Source: Candidatus Woesearchaeota archaeon
GTDB taxonomy: Archaea > Nanobdellota > Nanobdellia > Woesearchaeales > BM511
Reading direction: 5' to 3'
Assembly: GCA_018221135.1 (NCBI GenBank)
Contig: JAAOYB010000003.1
Span: 1-38,830 of the forward strand
Length of the DNA stretch: 38,830 nt
Under the pieces are notes generated by a model. That model worked only from the letters and a program-made list of their open reading frames with translations, was not told the DNA's origin and did no database searches. The translations under genes were made by a program, and so were the position numbers. Below are positions 36,932 through 38,830 of this stretch, one piece after another (position 1 is the first letter of the stretch; every line of letters begins with the position of its first letter).

Positions 36932-37945
36932 TTATTCGTGTTCTATTATCGCTTTTGCGATGTTGCAAACACCGCTTTCAAATCGTTTGAATTTCTCAAC
37001 TATGAATGTTATGTTTGATATGTGTCCTGGGTTCTCGCATTCTTCGCTTGGAATTAAATCTAACATTTTTTCGAATTCTACAAACATCAAATTCCTTTTT
37101 TGCAAGCATGAATCCGCGACGTCTTTATCTATTTTGTACAAAGCTTTGATGATGACAGAGTATTCTTCTGCTAATGTGTTGAAAGCTTTTCTTATCAATA
37201 GTTTTTCTTCTTTACAACTCAAATTATTAGCTATTCTTATTATTCTTTTTAGTTGGTCTCCTAACTTCTCAAAGTTTGATAATATTTTGTATTTGAATAA
37301 TAAATCTTTTATTGGCATGTTCATCTCTTTTGATAACCTTGGGCTGTTAAGCACCTTATTTATTAATTTGTTTCCGACATAGAAAAGTCTATTTATGTCT
37401 TTATCTCTAGAATCAAGATCTATTTTTTCATCTTTTTGAAATGCTTCTTTGGTTTCTTCTATCATGGCTCGAATTATCATATCAATTCTTTTTACTATGC
37501 TATCAAGGCTTATGTCGTTTGTGTTTAAGAAATCCTTTATAATAACTTTTTTTGGGCCTAATTCCATTATTTCAAGAGCCACAAGGTTTTGAGTTACTTG
37601 TTTTATCTCATCCAAGTGCTTTGAGAGGTCGCTTCCGTGAATTTCGATGACGTCATAATTGTTCATGTAAGCAGCGATTATTTTACGATTTACCTTTCTT
37701 TTTAAAGAATCGAACTCTATCCTTTTAATTCTTGTTTCTTCTTCTATGCTGCTTTGGTCTTCTGTGCTTAAGACTAACATGTCAAAGGTTTCTTCTATGT
37801 TTATCTCATCACCTTTTTTTATGTTGTTTCGCAAAACCCAATTTTTTGGAAGACTAACAACATAAGAACTTTTCCCAAAACTAATTACTTTTCTCTTACT
37901 CACCTTATCATTTTCCCCCAAAAAATTTTTTTGGTGATTATACAA
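36932..37945 (-). CDS. PhoU-domain protein with N-terminal AbrB/SpoVT-like domain
   Basis: KRKVISFGKSSYVVSLPKNWVLRNNIKKGDEINIEE then helical PhoU-like repeats; start may be internal. Confidence 0.8.
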   Translation of the reverse strand: MYNHQKNFLGENDKVSKRKVISFGKSSYVVSLPKNWVLRNNIKKGDEINIEETFDMLVLSTEDQSSIEEETRIKRIEFDSLKRKVNRKIIAAYMNNYDVIEIHGSDLSKHLDEIKQVTQNLVALEIMELGPKKVIIKDFLNTNDISLDSIVKRIDMIIRAMIEETKEAFQKDEKIDLDSRDKDINRLFYVGNKLINKVLNSPRLSKEMNMPIKDLLFKYKILSNFEKLGDQLKRIIRIANNLSCKEEKLLIRKAFNTLAEEYSVIIKALYKIDKDVADSCLQKRNLMFVEFEKMLDLIPSEECENPGHISNITFIVEKFKRFESGVCNIAKAIIEHE

Positions 37946-38016
37946 TTACTAAGTAATATATGCTATATATAACATATAGTAAATTAATATATAAATATTT
38001 GCATTAAAAAACATAA

Positions 38017-38044
38017 TCCTAAAAAAAACTTTTTATTTTTAGGA
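38017..38044 (+). promoter_or_regulatory. 5'-end hairpin ahead of the 47-aa acidic ORF
   Basis: TCCTAAAAA (38017-38025) / TTTTTAGGA (38036-38044), 9 bp perfect; TATA-like TATATAAATATT about 25-30 nt upstream. Confidence 0.45.
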
Positions 38045-38075
38045 AACTAAGTTAAGGGGATGAGGTGGTGAACTC

Positions 38076-38219
38076 ATGGTTGAAGACTACAGCGAATACG
38101 ACTTATACGAAGAAGAATCAATATACTCAGATAGTGGAAGAGAAAAACTCTTAGAAGATGGCGAGATAAGCTTATCAGAGTATGCTTTTATGAAAGGCTA
38201 CGACGAAGCGATGGGATAG
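38076..38219 (+). CDS. 47-aa acidic hypothetical protein
   Basis: Not in ORF track. MVEDYSEYDLYEEESIYSDSGREKLLEDGEISLSEYAFMKGYDEAMG*; SD-like GAGGTGGTGA 5 nt upstream of the ATG. Confidence 0.7.
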   Translation: MVEDYSEYDLYEEESIYSDSGREKLLEDGEISLSEYAFMKGYDEAMG

Positions 38220-38377
38220 AAAAACAAGGGAAAAAACGTTTTTTTAACCTTTTTTTTAGCAAGTTTTATAAACAATAAAATAATTATTTCCACATAACAA
38301 AAAACAGGGTTTTTATAGAGGAAAAAAACAATAAAAATTCTATTCAGATAATTAATAAAAATGGCTTTAGATATAAG

Positions 38378-38830
38378 ATGAGTGATAAAACAAAATACGA
38401 CTCGAAAAAAATAACTGTTCTAGAAGGACTAGAAGCAGTACGAAAAAGACCTAGTATGTACGTTGGAAGCACGGGTATTCGCGGAATACACCACATGGTC
38501 TACGAAGTAGTAGACAACGCGATAGACGAAGCCATGGCTGGGTATTGTGATAAGATAACAATAACGATAACAAAAGAAAACAAAGTCGTAGTAGAAGATA
38601 ACGGTCGAGGAATACCTGTTGATAAACACTCAAAATATGGTGTGAGCGCTTTAGAGATAGTTATGACAAAACTTCACGCAGGAGGAAAATTTGATAAAGA
38701 CACTTACAAAGTATCAGGTGGGTTGCACGGAGTAGGAGTCTCGGTGGTAAACGCGTTATCAAAAGAATTAGAAGCTTACGTTTACAAAGATGGAGACGTG
38801 TATTACCAGAAATATCTTAAGGGAAAACCA
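38378..38830 (+). CDS. gyrB: DNA gyrase subunit B (N-terminal part, runs off window)
   Basis: [88 protein letters not shown]. Confidence 0.93.
   Translation, partial: MSDKTKYDSKKITVLEGLEAVRKRPSMYVGSTGIRGIHHMVYEVVDNAIDEAMAGYCDKITITITKENKVVVEDNGRGIPVDKHSKYGVSALEIVMTKLHAGGKFDKDTYKVSGGLHGVGVSVVNALSKELEAYVYKDGDVYYQKYLKGKP

Noticed and set aside
1-38830. CRISPR arrays, IS elements, prophage or integrated element
   Set aside because: No regularly spaced direct repeats, transposase, integrase or phage structural motifs seen; the two tRNAs near 28 kb show no flanking integrase or repeated tRNA ends.

Overview
This is an AT-rich archaeal chromosome segment, probably from a DPANN-type genome. The lineage is inferred from gene content and small, densely packed genes; I could not test it. 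Most of the window is informational core: HAD phosphatase (partial), RFC large subunit, proteasome beta, aCPSF1-type beta-CASP nuclease, signal peptidase, methionine aminopeptidase, HisRS, Bud32, eS1, RecB/RNaseH-like nuclease, MCM-like AAA+ ATPase, GluRS, IleRS, prepilin peptidase, eL31-eL39-eS19, HerA, Mre11, Topo VI B/A, tRNA-Arg(UCU), tRNA-Cys(GCA), PIN protein, uS15, PHP protein, Pth2, LysRS, a RimB-like protease with RimK, PhoU-like protein, and GyrB (partial). Six items are absent from the ORF track. (1) A 14-codon ORF, MVETRGEIIISIII*, sits between a TATA box and ileS and looks like an Ile-sensing leader peptide. (2) A minus-strand tRNA-Arg(GCG) is interrupted in its T-loop by a 46-nt intron with a textbook bulge-helix-bulge; splicing restores TTCGAAT. 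(3) A structured, A-rich, roughly 105-nt candidate ncRNA lies on the minus strand near 20.4-20.5 kb, behind a palindromic divergent promoter. (4) A 57-aa protein resembling a truncated histone fold lies downstream of GluRS. (5) A 39-aa SEC-C zinc mini-protein overlaps a 48-aa ORF. (6) A 47-aa acidic protein has a hairpin at its predicted 5' end. Also notable: a HerA-X-Y-Mre11-Top6B-Top6A locus without NurA or Rad50, similar Lys/Glu-rich tails on ribosomal proteins, and a RimK with an apparent C-terminal AbrB-like domain.
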